A stretch of 64,000 bases of DNA, taken from the NCBI GenBank assembly GCA_005502925.1, contig SCPD01000011.1:1-64000 (forward strand). The letters run 5' to 3'. Of this stretch, positions 8,876-17,873 are shown piece after piece. Below the pieces are notes generated by a model. The model did no database searches. It had not been told where the DNA came from and worked only from the letters and a program-made list of their open reading frames with translations. The stretch comes from Rhizobiales bacterium Y(2018) (GTDB lineage Bacteria > Pseudomonadota > Alphaproteobacteria > Rhizobiales > Aestuariivirgaceae). The translations under genes and the position numbers were made by a program. The first letter of the stretch is position 1, and each line of letters begins with the position of its first letter.

Positions 8876-10174
8876 ATGACGCGTCTGAGCGAGACATTGC
8901 TGTCCGGCTATGATCGTTCGCTCGATCTGGACGGCTTTTCCGGCAGCCGCCTCGCTGAGCGGCTTTCGGTGATTTCCGAGATCGGTCTGACGGCGGAAGG
9001 CGGCTCCAACCGCCCTGGCTATTCAAAGGCCGAGCAGAAAGCCAAGGACCTGGTCTGCGGCTGGATGCGCGAAGCGGGCCTCGCCGTGCGCCAGGACGGC
9101 GCCGGCAACTGCTTCGGGCGCCTCGCCGGCGGCCAAGATCATCTACCCGTCATCCTGTGCGGCTCGCATATCGACACGGTGCCGAATGGCGGCCATTTCG
9201 ACGGGGTGCTGGGCGTGCTGCTGGCGCTCGAAACCGTCGAAATGTGGAGGGCGACCGGTTTCACTCCGCAGCGGCCCTATGAGATCGGCATCTTCTCCGA
9301 GGAGGAGGGCAGCAGCTTCAATGCCGGCCTGATCGGCAGCAGCGCGGTGATCGGGGCGCCGGTCATCGGAGAACTGGACAAGATCGTCGATCACGAGGGG
9401 CGCTCCTTCGCCGCCGCGGTCGCCGAGGTCGGACTGTCGCTCGCGGGCTTTCCGGCGGCGCGGCGCGATCTCTCAGAAATCGCGGCCTTTGTGGAAGTGC
9501 ATATCGAGCAGGGGCTCGTCCTCGAGGCACACGGGCTCCCGGTCGGCATCGTCAATGGCATCTGCGGCATTGTCGGGCTCGAAATGACGGTGACCGGAAT
9601 TCCCGGCCATGCCGGCACCACGCCCATGGGCTACCGGCGCGACGCGCTGGTCGCCGCGAGCCGCATGGTCGCCGCAATCAGCGAGCTGCCGAAGCAGGTA
9701 AGCGACACCGCCGTCGCGACGGTCGGACAGTTGCGGGTCTTTCCCAATGGCAGCAATGTCATTCCGGGCAAGGTGCGCTTCAGCCTCGACATTCGCGACG
9801 TCGCCGACGAACCGCTGGAACGGCTGGTCTCGCGGATCGTTCAGACCGCCACCGGCATCGCCGAGGCGGCCAATGTGGAACACACCTGGACCAGAACCTT
9901 TACCGAGCCGGCGGTTGCCGTCGATGAGCGGTTGAAGACCCGGCAGGCCGATGCCCTGCGCGAGATCAATCTCGCGGCTTTCGAGCTGCCGAGCGGCGCC
10001 GGACATGATGCCATGATCATCGGCGCACATGTGCCGATGGCGATGTTCTTCGTACGCAGCAAGGACGGCATCAGCCACAACCCGTGCGAATTCTCCACGC
10101 TGGCCGATTGCGCCACCTCAGCGCGCGCTTTGGCGCGCTTCCTTGCCAAACTCGTATCCGATACCGCCGACTGA
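8876..10174 (+). CDS. M20 Zn-dependent N-carbamoyl-L-amino acid hydrolase / allantoate amidohydrolase
   Basis: This binuclear-metal amidohydrolase has 432 residues from the ATG at 8876. It shows the family metal ligands GSHIDTVPNGG, EEEGSSF and EVHIEQG, the dimerisation-domain motif PGHAGTTPM and the late SGAGHDA histidine. Enzymes of this group remove the carbamoyl or ureido group left after a hydantoin or allantoin ring is opened. It starts 6 bases after the racemase stop, so translation is probably coupled. The track of upstream in-frame codons overlapping the racemase is not needed to explain the protein. Confidence 0.9.
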   Translation: MTRLSETLLSGYDRSLDLDGFSGSRLAERLSVISEIGLTAEGGSNRPGYSKAEQKAKDLVCGWMREAGLAVRQDGAGNCFGRLAGGQDHLPVILCGSHIDTVPNGGHFDGVLGVLLALETVEMWRATGFTPQRPYEIGIFSEEEGSSFNAGLIGSSAVIGAPVIGELDKIVDHEGRSFAAAVAEVGLSLAGFPAARRDLSEIAAFVEVHIEQGLVLEAHGLPVGIVNGICGIVGLEMTVTGIPGHAGTTPMGYRRDALVAASRMVAAISELPKQVSDTAVATVGQLRVFPNGSNVIPGKVRFSLDIRDVADEPLERLVSRIVQTATGIAEAANVEHTWTRTFTEPAVAVDERLKTRQADALREINLAAFELPSGAGHDAMIIGAHVPMAMFFVRSKDGISHNPCEFSTLADCATSARALARFLAKLVSDTAD

Positions 10175-10190
10175 ACTTGGAGGTGAATTG

Positions 10191-11561
10191 ATGTTCGATC
10201 TGGTTGTCAAACGTGCCCATATTGTCGGCGAATCCCACGTCGCCTACGCCAATCTCTATGTGAAGGACGGCCGCTTCGCCGCGATCAGCTCGGAAGAGCT
10301 CGCCGCGCGTCAAAGCGTCGACGCCGACGGCCGCATCGTTTTTCCAGGCGCGGTTGATCCGCATGTGCATTTCAACGATCCCGGCCTCACCGATGGCGAG
10401 GACTTCAACACCGGCTCGATGGCCGCCGTGGCCGGCGGCATCACCAGCGTCTTCGAAATGCCGTTGACCGATCCACTGACGCAGGACAAGCCGTCCTTCC
10501 TCCTCAAGAAGTCCGAGGCCGCCAGGAAGTCGGTCGCCGATTTCGGACTCTATCTGGCGTTGACGCCCGACAATTCGTCGCGCGTCGGCGAATTGATGGC
10601 GCTCGAGCCGGTCGGCTTCAAGGCCTTCATGTCCTATTCGCCGGAAATTCCCATGGTCAAGGACGGCGAGCTGCTCGCCGGCATGCGCGCCATCAAGGCG
10701 GCCAATTCGCGCATCGCGGTCCACTGCGAGAACAATGACCTCATCACTTACCTCACCGAGGAAATCAAGCGCAGCGGCCGGAGCGATCCCCGCGCCTATG
10801 TGGACAGCCGTCCCGATTATTCGGAATGGGAAGCGATCCAGCGCGCCGTTACGCTCGCCGTCATCGCCGGCGTGCGCCTGCATGTGGTTCATTCGAGCAC
10901 GCCAGAGGGGGCGCGCATCGTCGCCGAGGCCAGAGCCGCCGGCCATCCGATCAGCGTCGAAACGGCCCAGCATTTCCTGTTCCTCGATGCCGAGGATTTC
11001 CAGAGGATCGGCCCCTTCGCCCAATGCAACCCGCCTTTGCGGGCAAAGGGCAACAATGATCGTCTGTGGGAGGCGATCAGGCGCGGCGAGATCAGTTGCG
11101 TCGGCACCGACCATGCGCCCTATACGATCGAGGAGAAGCAACGCGGCAAGGGTTCGGTCTGGGCGACGCCGGCAGGCGTGAACAATATCCAGACCGCCAA
11201 TCCGCTGCTGATCGGCGAGGGCATCAAGCGCAATATCCCGCTGACCCGGCTGGCGCAGCTCATGGCGACGGAGCCCGCCCGCCTGTTCAACATCTACCCC
11301 CAGAAGGGCGCGATCACCATCGGCGGCGATGCCGACATGTTCCTTTTCGATCCGGATGAGCAATGGACGATCGATCCGCGGCACACCTTCTACAAGCAGA
11401 AATGGACGCCTTTCGAGGGCATGAAGGTGAAGGGGCGCGTGAAGCGCACCTGGCTGCGCGGCACCAAGGTTTACGAGGACGCGGCGCCGCTGGGCACCAT
11501 CACGGTGCAGCCCGGTTTCGGCAAGTTCATACCGGGCAGGCCCGGCAGCACGGCAAACTAG
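10191..11561 (+). CDS. Cyclic amidohydrolase, allantoinase/dihydropyrimidinase (hydantoinase) family
   Basis: The 456-residue protein begins at an ATG after a good TTGGAGGTG site. Metal ligands of the amidohydrolase fold are visible: DPHVHFNDPG, the carboxylated-lysine segment VGFKAFMSY, the histidine pair around RLHVVHSS, and the aspartate in CVGTDHAPY. The segments SRPDYSEWEAIQR and the C-terminal RVKRTWLRGTKVY resemble allantoinases more than classical D-hydantoinases. It opens five-membered ureide rings. With the racemase and carbamoylase beside it, the three enzymes make a complete route from a racemic ring to an amino acid or ureidoglycolate. Confidence 0.88.
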   Translation: MFDLVVKRAHIVGESHVAYANLYVKDGRFAAISSEELAARQSVDADGRIVFPGAVDPHVHFNDPGLTDGEDFNTGSMAAVAGGITSVFEMPLTDPLTQDKPSFLLKKSEAARKSVADFGLYLALTPDNSSRVGELMALEPVGFKAFMSYSPEIPMVKDGELLAGMRAIKAANSRIAVHCENNDLITYLTEEIKRSGRSDPRAYVDSRPDYSEWEAIQRAVTLAVIAGVRLHVVHSSTPEGARIVAEARAAGHPISVETAQHFLFLDAEDFQRIGPFAQCNPPLRAKGNNDRLWEAIRRGEISCVGTDHAPYTIEEKQRGKGSVWATPAGVNNIQTANPLLIGEGIKRNIPLTRLAQLMATEPARLFNIYPQKGAITIGGDADMFLFDPDEQWTIDPRHTFYKQKWTPFEGMKVKGRVKRTWLRGTKVYEDAAPLGTITVQPGFGKFIPGRPGSTAN

Positions 11562-11578
11562 CGCACAGGGAGGAAACA

Positions 11579-13180
11579 ATGAAAATGAGCAGCGCGAAAA
11601 ACACCAACAACTGGTCCAGGCGGTCCATCCTGGCGGCAGGTGCTGGAGGGCTTGCGTCGACCTTCATGGGCGGGCGCGTCCTCGCGGCGGGCAAGGACAC
11701 GCTCGTCATCACCTCCGGCGCCGACGCGGTGACGCTCGATCCGGGCGCTTCCTTCGACGGTCAGTCGCCGCTTGTGTGGCGCGGCGTCTACGAGTCGCTC
11801 CTGGACTACAAGGGCAATACGCTCGACTTCGCCCCTTCGCTGGCCGAAAGCTATGAGGTATCGGCGGACAAGACGACCTATACCTTCAAGATCAGAAGGA
11901 ACGTCAAATTCACCGACGGCGAAGTACTCGACGCCGCCGCGGTCAAGTTCAACATCGAGCGGCAGATCAAGATCAAGCTCGGCATCGCGTTTGCCTTAAG
12001 CCCCATCACGGCGATCGAGACACCCGACGCCGATACCGTCGTCATGAAGCTCAGCGCGCCGTCCGACGGCTTCCTGTCCGCTTTCGCCGCCCTCATCACG
12101 GTCGGCATGATCTCGCCCAAGGCGATCCGCGAGAACGAGAAGGACAATGACGGCGCGCAAGGCTGGCTGCGCGACAATATGGTTGGTACCGGCCCCTACG
12201 TGCTGCGCTCCTATACCCAGTCGCAGCAGGCCGTCCTGATGCGCAATCCCGACTACTGGCGCGGTTGGGATGGCGATCACTTCGAGCGCATCGTGGTAAA
12301 ATATGTGCATGAGGCGAGCAGCGCGCGCCTGGTGCTGGAGCAGGGGGAAACTGATCTTGCACTGTTCCTGCCCGACGACGTGGTGGAGGCCCTCGACGGC
12401 AAGTCTGGCATCAAGGTCACCAACGAGCCGTCCTTCGACCTCTATTATCTGATGATGAACTGCAAGAAGGGACCGACCGCCGATCCGAAGGTGCGCCGCG
12501 CCATCGCGCACGGCTTCAATTACGATGCCTTCATCAAGGACATCTTGCGCGGCAAGGCCAAGCAGGCGCATGGGCCGATCCCCAGCACCTTCGTCGGCCA
12601 CGCTGCCGACACGCCAGCCTATAATTACGATCCCGAAAAGGCGAAGCAGCTGCTCGCCGAGGCGGGCCACCCCGGCGGTGGCTTCAAGCTCAAATACAAT
12701 TATGAATCGGGCTATTTCTGGAAACGGCCGCTGGGCGAGCTGTTCCAGGCAAATATGAGGGATCTCGGCATCGAGGTAGAGATCCAGGAGCTGTCGCCGG
12801 CGACCTGGGCGGGCCTGCTCTCCAATCCCGACACCGCCGATCATTGTTTTGGTGTCGTGTGGTGGCCGACGCTCGCCACGCCTTACGACTATATGTGGTC
12901 GCTGTTCCACAGCGGCGCCCAGGGAAGCGCCGGTTATAACTGGGGTTATTATTCCAACCCCGAAGTCGACAAGCTGCTTGATGCCGGCATGGCCGAGCCC
13001 GACGAGGCCAAGCGCTTCGAGCTCTATGGCACGGCGCAGAAGCTGTTGGTCGAGGATTCACCTGCTCTCTTCATCTATGAGAAGAACTACCGGGTGCCGA
13101 TGAGCGACAAGCTCGCGGGCTTCGTCTTCAACGGAATGCGCACCGCGACGCTCGATTTCTACGCTTTGCGCAGATCCTGA
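11579..13180 (+). CDS. ABC-importer substrate-binding protein, family 5 (DppA/OppA-like), Tat-exported
   Basis: This periplasmic solute-binding protein has 533 residues. The ATG at 11579 follows GGGAGGAAACA. The N-terminus carries a twin-arginine signal (SRRSILAAGAGG) that ends near the alanines before GKDTLVI, so it is probably exported folded. The body shows the SBP family 5 features: YESLLDYKG, then YTFKIRRNVKFTDGEVLDA, and YYLMMNCKKG further on. It is the first transporter gene after the enzymes and probably binds the cyclic ureide or a related compound rather than peptides; that substrate is inferred from the operon. Confidence 0.92.
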   Translation: MKMSSAKNTNNWSRRSILAAGAGGLASTFMGGRVLAAGKDTLVITSGADAVTLDPGASFDGQSPLVWRGVYESLLDYKGNTLDFAPSLAESYEVSADKTTYTFKIRRNVKFTDGEVLDAAAVKFNIERQIKIKLGIAFALSPITAIETPDADTVVMKLSAPSDGFLSAFAALITVGMISPKAIRENEKDNDGAQGWLRDNMVGTGPYVLRSYTQSQQAVLMRNPDYWRGWDGDHFERIVVKYVHEASSARLVLEQGETDLALFLPDDVVEALDGKSGIKVTNEPSFDLYYLMMNCKKGPTADPKVRRAIAHGFNYDAFIKDILRGKAKQAHGPIPSTFVGHAADTPAYNYDPEKAKQLLAEAGHPGGGFKLKYNYESGYFWKRPLGELFQANMRDLGIEVEIQELSPATWAGLLSNPDTADHCFGVVWWPTLATPYDYMWSLFHSGAQGSAGYNWGYYSNPEVDKLLDAGMAEPDEAKRFELYGTAQKLLVEDSPALFIYEKNYRVPMSDKLAGFVFNGMRTATLDFYALRRS

Positions 13181-13186
13181 ACCGGC

Positions 13187-14203
13187 ATGATCCGGTTCAT
13201 CTGCAGGCGGTTGCTGTTCCTGGGCTTCGTACTCTTAGGCATCAGCGTCATCACCTTTGCGCTGACCCATCTGGTGCCCGGTGATCCGGCGCGCCTGATG
13301 GCGGGCCAGCACGCGACCGCCGAGCAGGTGAGGGAACTCGCCGAGCGTTACGGGCTCGACAAGCCGGTGATGACCCAGTTCTGGATCTATATGACCGGGC
13401 TGCTCCAGGGCGATCTCGGCATGTCGCTGACCAACCGCCGCCCGGTGCTCGACGATTTGCGCCAGTTCCTTCCCGCCAGCATCGAGCTGACCCTCGCCGC
13501 GGTCTTGCTCGTCGTCCTGATCGGCCTGCCGCTCGGCCTCATGACTGGCGCCCGGCGCGGCAAGCCGGTCGATCACCTGATGCGGCTCCTGACCGTCGGC
13601 GGCGTCTCCATGCCGCTCTTCTGGCTCGGCATCCTGCTGCAGATCCTGTTCTACAAACATCTCCAGCTGTTGCCGATCGGCGGCCGGCTGGGTGTGCTCG
13701 ACATAGAGCCGCCGCAGGTTACTGGATTCTATCTCATCGACACGCTTCTCGACGGCGACGGCGACGCGTTCAAATCCGCCGTGATCCATCTCATCCTGCC
13801 GTCAGTGACGCTCGCCGCCGGCAGCATCGCGGTGATCTCGCGGATGATGCGCGCCTCGGTGATCGAGGTGCTCGATGCGGATTATGTGCGCACCGCGCGC
13901 GCCAAGGGCCTGCCCGATGGCGCCGTGCTGCGCACCCATGTGTTCCGGAACGCGCTGATTCCGACGACGACGATACTGGGCCTGCAGGTGGGTGCGCTGC
14001 TCGCCGGCAATGTCCTGGCTGAAGTGGTGTTCAACTGGCCCGGCATCGGCCTCTATGCCGTCAACGCGATCAGGAATCTCGATTACCCGGCGATCATGGG
14101 CGTGACGCTCGCAATTTCGGTGATTTATGTCTTCGTCAACCTGCTTGTCGACATCGCCTATGTGATCCTCGACCCACGCATCAGCCTCGAGGGGATGGCA
14201 TGA
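13187..14203 (+). CDS. ABC-importer permease, DppB-like
   Basis: The 338-residue inner-membrane permease starts with a hydrophobic helix (LLFLGFVLLGISVITFAL) and the family pattern LVPGDPARLMAGQ. It carries the EAA loop that contacts the ATPase (DYVRTARAKGLPDGAVLRTHVFRNAL) and about six membrane segments. It starts 6 bases after the binding-protein stop and overlaps the next permease by the four bases ATGA, as in typical dpp/opp operons. Confidence 0.93.
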   Translation: MIRFICRRLLFLGFVLLGISVITFALTHLVPGDPARLMAGQHATAEQVRELAERYGLDKPVMTQFWIYMTGLLQGDLGMSLTNRRPVLDDLRQFLPASIELTLAAVLLVVLIGLPLGLMTGARRGKPVDHLMRLLTVGGVSMPLFWLGILLQILFYKHLQLLPIGGRLGVLDIEPPQVTGFYLIDTLLDGDGDAFKSAVIHLILPSVTLAAGSIAVISRMMRASVIEVLDADYVRTARAKGLPDGAVLRTHVFRNALIPTTTILGLQVGALLAGNVLAEVVFNWPGIGLYAVNAIRNLDYPAIMGVTLAISVIYVFVNLLVDIAYVILDPRISLEGMA

Positions 14204-15057
14204 GCACGCTGGAAGTCCGGCGCGGACGGCAGCGCCTTGCCACCCGCATCCTGGCCAATCCGCTGAGCGCCATCGGGGCGGCGATCGTGTGCCTGGCGGT
14301 GATTGCCGCGCTCTTCGCGCCGCAGATCGCGCCCTTTGATCCGATCCAGATGACGCCGCAGGACCGGCTTCTGCCACCAAGCGCACTACACTGGCTCGGC
14401 ACCGACGATAATGGCCGGGATATCTTGTCCCGCATCATCTTCGGGGCGCGTTATTCGCTCATCGCCGCCTTCGGCATCTTGATCCTGGCGGCGGTCACCG
14501 GAACCATCATCGGCCTTGCGGCTGGGCTCTTCGGCGGCTGGCTCGACGAGTTTCTGATGCGCATCACCGACATGTTCCTGGCGTTCCCGGCGCTCGTACT
14601 GGCCATGGCGCTGACGGCGGCGCTGGGTCCGAGCCTCTTCAATGCGGTGATGGCGACGGCGCTCGTCTGGTGGCCGTGGTATGCCCGCCTCGTCAGGGGG
14701 CAGGCGCTGCAGCTGAAGCAGGAAGCCTATGTCGAGGCGGCCGTCATCGCCGGCGCTTCGCGTTTGCGCATCGCCTTCCATCACATCCTGCGCAACTGCC
14801 TGACGCCGCTCATCGTCCAGCTCAGCCTCGATATGGGTTATGCGATCCTCACCCTTGCGGGCCTGTCTTTCGTGGGCCTCGGCGCCCAGCCGCCGACGCC
14901 AGAATGGGGATCGATGATCTCGGTCGGGCGGGATTATTTCCTGGACAACTGGTGGATGGTGACCTTTCCCGGTCTCGCCATCTTCCTCACCGTGATGGCG
15001 TTCAATCTTCTGGGCGACGGTATGCAGGAAGTCCTGTCGCCGCGCGCGCCGCACTAG
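14200..15057 (+). CDS. ABC-importer permease, DppC-like
   Basis: This second permease has 285 residues. It has an N-terminal cytoplasmic segment, a first membrane helix (AAIVCLAVIAALFAPQIAPF), the DppC signature HWLGTDDNGRDILSRI, and an EAA loop in EAAVIAGASRLRIAFHHIL. It pairs with the upstream DppB-like protein to form the channel. The gene is followed by a quinone-oxidoreductase-like gene rather than directly by the ATPases, which is unusual. Confidence 0.93.
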   Translation: MSTLEVRRGRQRLATRILANPLSAIGAAIVCLAVIAALFAPQIAPFDPIQMTPQDRLLPPSALHWLGTDDNGRDILSRIIFGARYSLIAAFGILILAAVTGTIIGLAAGLFGGWLDEFLMRITDMFLAFPALVLAMALTAALGPSLFNAVMATALVWWPWYARLVRGQALQLKQEAYVEAAVIAGASRLRIAFHHILRNCLTPLIVQLSLDMGYAILTLAGLSFVGLGAQPPTPEWGSMISVGRDYFLDNWWMVTFPGLAIFLTVMAFNLLGDGMQEVLSPRAPH

Positions 15058-15073
15058 ACAGAAGGGGAGGGCG

Positions 15074-16057
15074 ATGCGCCGCATTATCGTTCATAGACCA
15101 GGAGGGCCCGAGGCATTGCAGCTCGAAGAGTGCGCGCCGCCGACGCCTGGGCCCGGAGAAGTCGCCATCGACGTCGCCTATTGCGGCTGCAACTGGGCCG
15201 ACATCATGGTCCGCGAGAACAGCTATCCACATCCGACGCATTATCCGACAGTGCCGGGCTGTGAGGTTTCGGGCCGCATTCGCGCGCTGGGCGCGGGCGT
15301 ATCGCATCTCCAGATCGGCCAGCCCGTCGCGGCCTGTCCGCCCGCCGATGGCGGCTATGCGGAAGTCTGCATCGTGCCCAGCGACCAGATTATCGCGCTG
15401 CCGCCCGATATGCCGCTCCTGCTCGCCGCAGCCTTTCCGGTTCAGGCGCTCACCGCCCAAATCATGCTGCGCGGCATCGCCCGCGCCGAAGCAGGATATA
15501 CCATCCTCGTTCACGCGATTGGCGGAGGGGTGGGCCTGTGCCTGACGCAACTCGCGGTCAAGGCTGGCTGCCGGGTCATCGGCACGGTCGGAACGCCGGG
15601 CAAGGAGCAGAGGCCGCTCGAGCTCGGCGCTGAGCGGGTCATCGGCCGAGGCGACGATTTCGTCGCGGTCGTTCACACGCTCACGGGAGGCAAAGGGGTC
15701 GACATTGTCTTCGACTCGGTCGGCGCCGAGACGCTCGACCGGAGCTTCGATGCCCTGCGAACCCTCGGCCACATTGTGAGTTATGGCGAGGCAAGCGGTC
15801 GGCCCTTCGCCAATATCTGGGAACGCCTGGTGCCGAAATCGGCAACCTTCTCGCGCTTCCATCTCGGGCATATCGTGCCCGGCTCGGCGCTCTGGGACGA
15901 CGCGGTGGCGCATGTCCTCGCGGGGCTTCGCGCCCAATGGCTCAAGATATTCATCGAAGAGGTCTATCCGCTGGACCGGGCAGCCGACATGCAGGCAAGG
16001 CTTGAGTCGAGAACGGTCGCGGGAAAGCTCGTCTTGTCCGTGCGGGGAGAGGGATAG
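15074..16057 (+). CDS. Zinc-less alcohol dehydrogenase / NADPH:quinone oxidoreductase-like enzyme
   Basis: The 327-residue MDR-superfamily oxidoreductase has a GroES-like N-terminal half (YCGCNWADIMVRENSYP, TVPGCEVSGRI) and a Rossmann half. Its nucleotide-binding turn is HAIGGGVGLCLTQLA, followed by VFDSVGAETLDRS. The structural-zinc cysteine cluster is absent, so it belongs with the quinone oxidoreductase-type members. The start follows GGGGAGGGCG. It sits between the permeases and the ATPase of one importer, 7 bases before the ATPase start. It probably acts on a breakdown product of the imported compound; no substrate can be read. Confidence 0.88.
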   Translation: MRRIIVHRPGGPEALQLEECAPPTPGPGEVAIDVAYCGCNWADIMVRENSYPHPTHYPTVPGCEVSGRIRALGAGVSHLQIGQPVAACPPADGGYAEVCIVPSDQIIALPPDMPLLLAAAFPVQALTAQIMLRGIARAEAGYTILVHAIGGGVGLCLTQLAVKAGCRVIGTVGTPGKEQRPLELGAERVIGRGDDFVAVVHTLTGGKGVDIVFDSVGAETLDRSFDALRTLGHIVSYGEASGRPFANIWERLVPKSATFSRFHLGHIVPGSALWDDAVAHVLAGLRAQWLKIFIEEVYPLDRAADMQARLESRTVAGKLVLSVRGEG

Positions 16058-16064
16058 AACCCAG

Positions 16065-17870
16065 ATGCAGCCCATCCTCTCCGTCGCGGATCTGCGCGTC
16101 TCCTTCCGGATGGCGGGTCGATGGACGCCGATCGTCCATGGTCTCTCTTTCGCCGTCGCCGCCGGACGCACGCTGGCAGTGGTCGGCGGCTCCGGCTCCG
16201 GAAAGAGCGTGACCCCGCTTTCGATCATGCGCCTGCTGCCCGAGGGCCGCAGCCAGGTCACCGGCGATATCCGGCTCGGCGGACAGTCATTGCTGGATCT
16301 TCCGGAAAGCCGGATTTGCGCCATCCGCGGCAATGAGATCGCCATGATCTTCCAGGAGCCGATGACCAGTCTCAATCCGACGCTGCCGATCGGCTTCCAG
16401 ATCAGCGAGGTGCTGCGGCGGCATAAGGGAATGTCGACCAAGACGGCGCAGGCGGAGGGCGTCCGGCTGCTCGAGCGGGTGCGCATTCCGGGCGCCAAAG
16501 CCCGGTTCAACGATTATCCGCATCTCATGTCGGGCGGCATGCGCCAGCGTGTGATGATCGCCATGGCGCTCGCCTGCCGGCCGAAGCTTCTGATCGCCGA
16601 CGAGCCGACGACGGCGCTCGACGTCACCGTCCAGGCGCAGATCCTCGACCTATTGCGCGAGTTGCAGCAGGAGGACGGGCTCGGCATTCTCTTCATCACG
16701 CATGATCTGGGCGTCGTCGCCGAGATCGCGGACCAGATGATTGTCATGCAGCAGGGCCGTGCGGTGGAAGAGGGCACCGCAGCGGCGATCTTCGCCGCCC
16801 CCGGGCATCCTTATACGCGCGCACTGCTCTCCGCCGTGCCGAAGATCGGCTCGATGGCGGGGAAGCATTTTCCCGAAGACTTTCCGGTCGCCGATCCGCA
16901 CACCGGACTGGTCGCCGAGGGCCTCGGCGCGCAGAATACCGTTCAGCCGGACAACCCCATCCTCGAGGTGCGCCATCTCAGCAAGCGCTTCGACGTCAAG
17001 AAGGGTCTACTCGGCCGAGTGAATGGACGCGTCCATGCGGTAGAGGATGTCTCCTTTTCGATCCGGGCCGGCGAGACGCTGGCGCTGGTCGGCGAGTCCG
17101 GCTCCGGCAAGTCGACCACAGGGCGCTGTGTGATCGGCCTCGCCCAGCCTTCATCGGGCACGATCGAGATCAAGGGCCGCCGCCTTGTCGATGACGACCC
17201 GGCGGCGCTGCACGAGCGCCGCAACCGAATGCAGATGGTGTTCCAGGATCCCTATGCGAGCCTCAATCCGCGCATGCGCATCGCCGACAGCATCGCCGAG
17301 CCGCTCACCGTTCAGGGAAAACTGGCCCGTCAGGCAATCGATGCGCGCGTCGGCGAGTTGCTTGCCAATGTCGGGCTCATGCCGGACATGCGCGACCGCT
17401 TCCCGCATGAATTTTCCGGCGGTCAGCGCCAGCGCATCTGCATCGCCCGCGCGCTGTCGTTGGAGCCTGAGCTGCTGGTCGCCGACGAGGCCGTCTCGGC
17501 GCTCGACGTGTCGATCAAGGCGCAGATCATCAATCTCATGCTCGACCTTCAGCGGAAAATGAAGCTCGCATTTCTCTTCATCTCGCACGATATGGCGGTG
17601 GTCGAACGCATCAGCCACCGCGTCGCGGTGATGTATCTGGGCGAGATCGTGGAGATCGGCGATCGCGCCAGCATCTTCGGCACGCCACAGCATCCCTACA
17701 CGAAACGGTTGCTGTCGGCGGTCCCGGTTCCTGATCCGGAGCGCCGCAACACCAGACCGAAAATCGCCGACAACGACCTCAAGAGCCCGCTGCGGCCCGT
17801 CGATTACGCGCATCCGGCACGCCGCTACCGGAATATCGGACCGGATCATCTGGTGCAGGACTGGGAGTAG
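16065..17870 (+). CDS. Fused double ABC ATPase (DppD-DppF type)
   Basis: In this 601-residue protein both ATPases of the importer are joined. The first domain has Walker A GGSGSGKS, the signature LMSGGMRQR and Walker [13 protein letters not shown]. The second has [18 protein letters not shown] and [12 protein letters not shown]. Each domain ends with the oligopeptide-transporter tail ([12 protein letters not shown] and [12 protein letters not shown]). The ATG at 16065 was chosen because it starts [14 protein letters not shown], the usual ATPase N-terminus. It completes a full importer with the genes at 11579, 13187 and 14200. Its stop lies 3 bases from the convergent MFS gene. Confidence 0.93.
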   Translation: MQPILSVADLRVSFRMAGRWTPIVHGLSFAVAAGRTLAVVGGSGSGKSVTPLSIMRLLPEGRSQVTGDIRLGGQSLLDLPESRICAIRGNEIAMIFQEPMTSLNPTLPIGFQISEVLRRHKGMSTKTAQAEGVRLLERVRIPGAKARFNDYPHLMSGGMRQRVMIAMALACRPKLLIADEPTTALDVTVQAQILDLLRELQQEDGLGILFITHDLGVVAEIADQMIVMQQGRAVEEGTAAAIFAAPGHPYTRALLSAVPKIGSMAGKHFPEDFPVADPHTGLVAEGLGAQNTVQPDNPILEVRHLSKRFDVKKGLLGRVNGRVHAVEDVSFSIRAGETLALVGESGSGKSTTGRCVIGLAQPSSGTIEIKGRRLVDDDPAALHERRNRMQMVFQDPYASLNPRMRIADSIAEPLTVQGKLARQAIDARVGELLANVGLMPDMRDRFPHEFSGGQRQRICIARALSLEPELLVADEAVSALDVSIKAQIINLMLDLQRKMKLAFLFISHDMAVVERISHRVAVMYLGEIVEIGDRASIFGTPQHPYTKRLLSAVPVPDPERRNTRPKIADNDLKSPLRPVDYAHPARRYRNIGPDHLVQDWE

Positions 17871-17873
17871 GCC

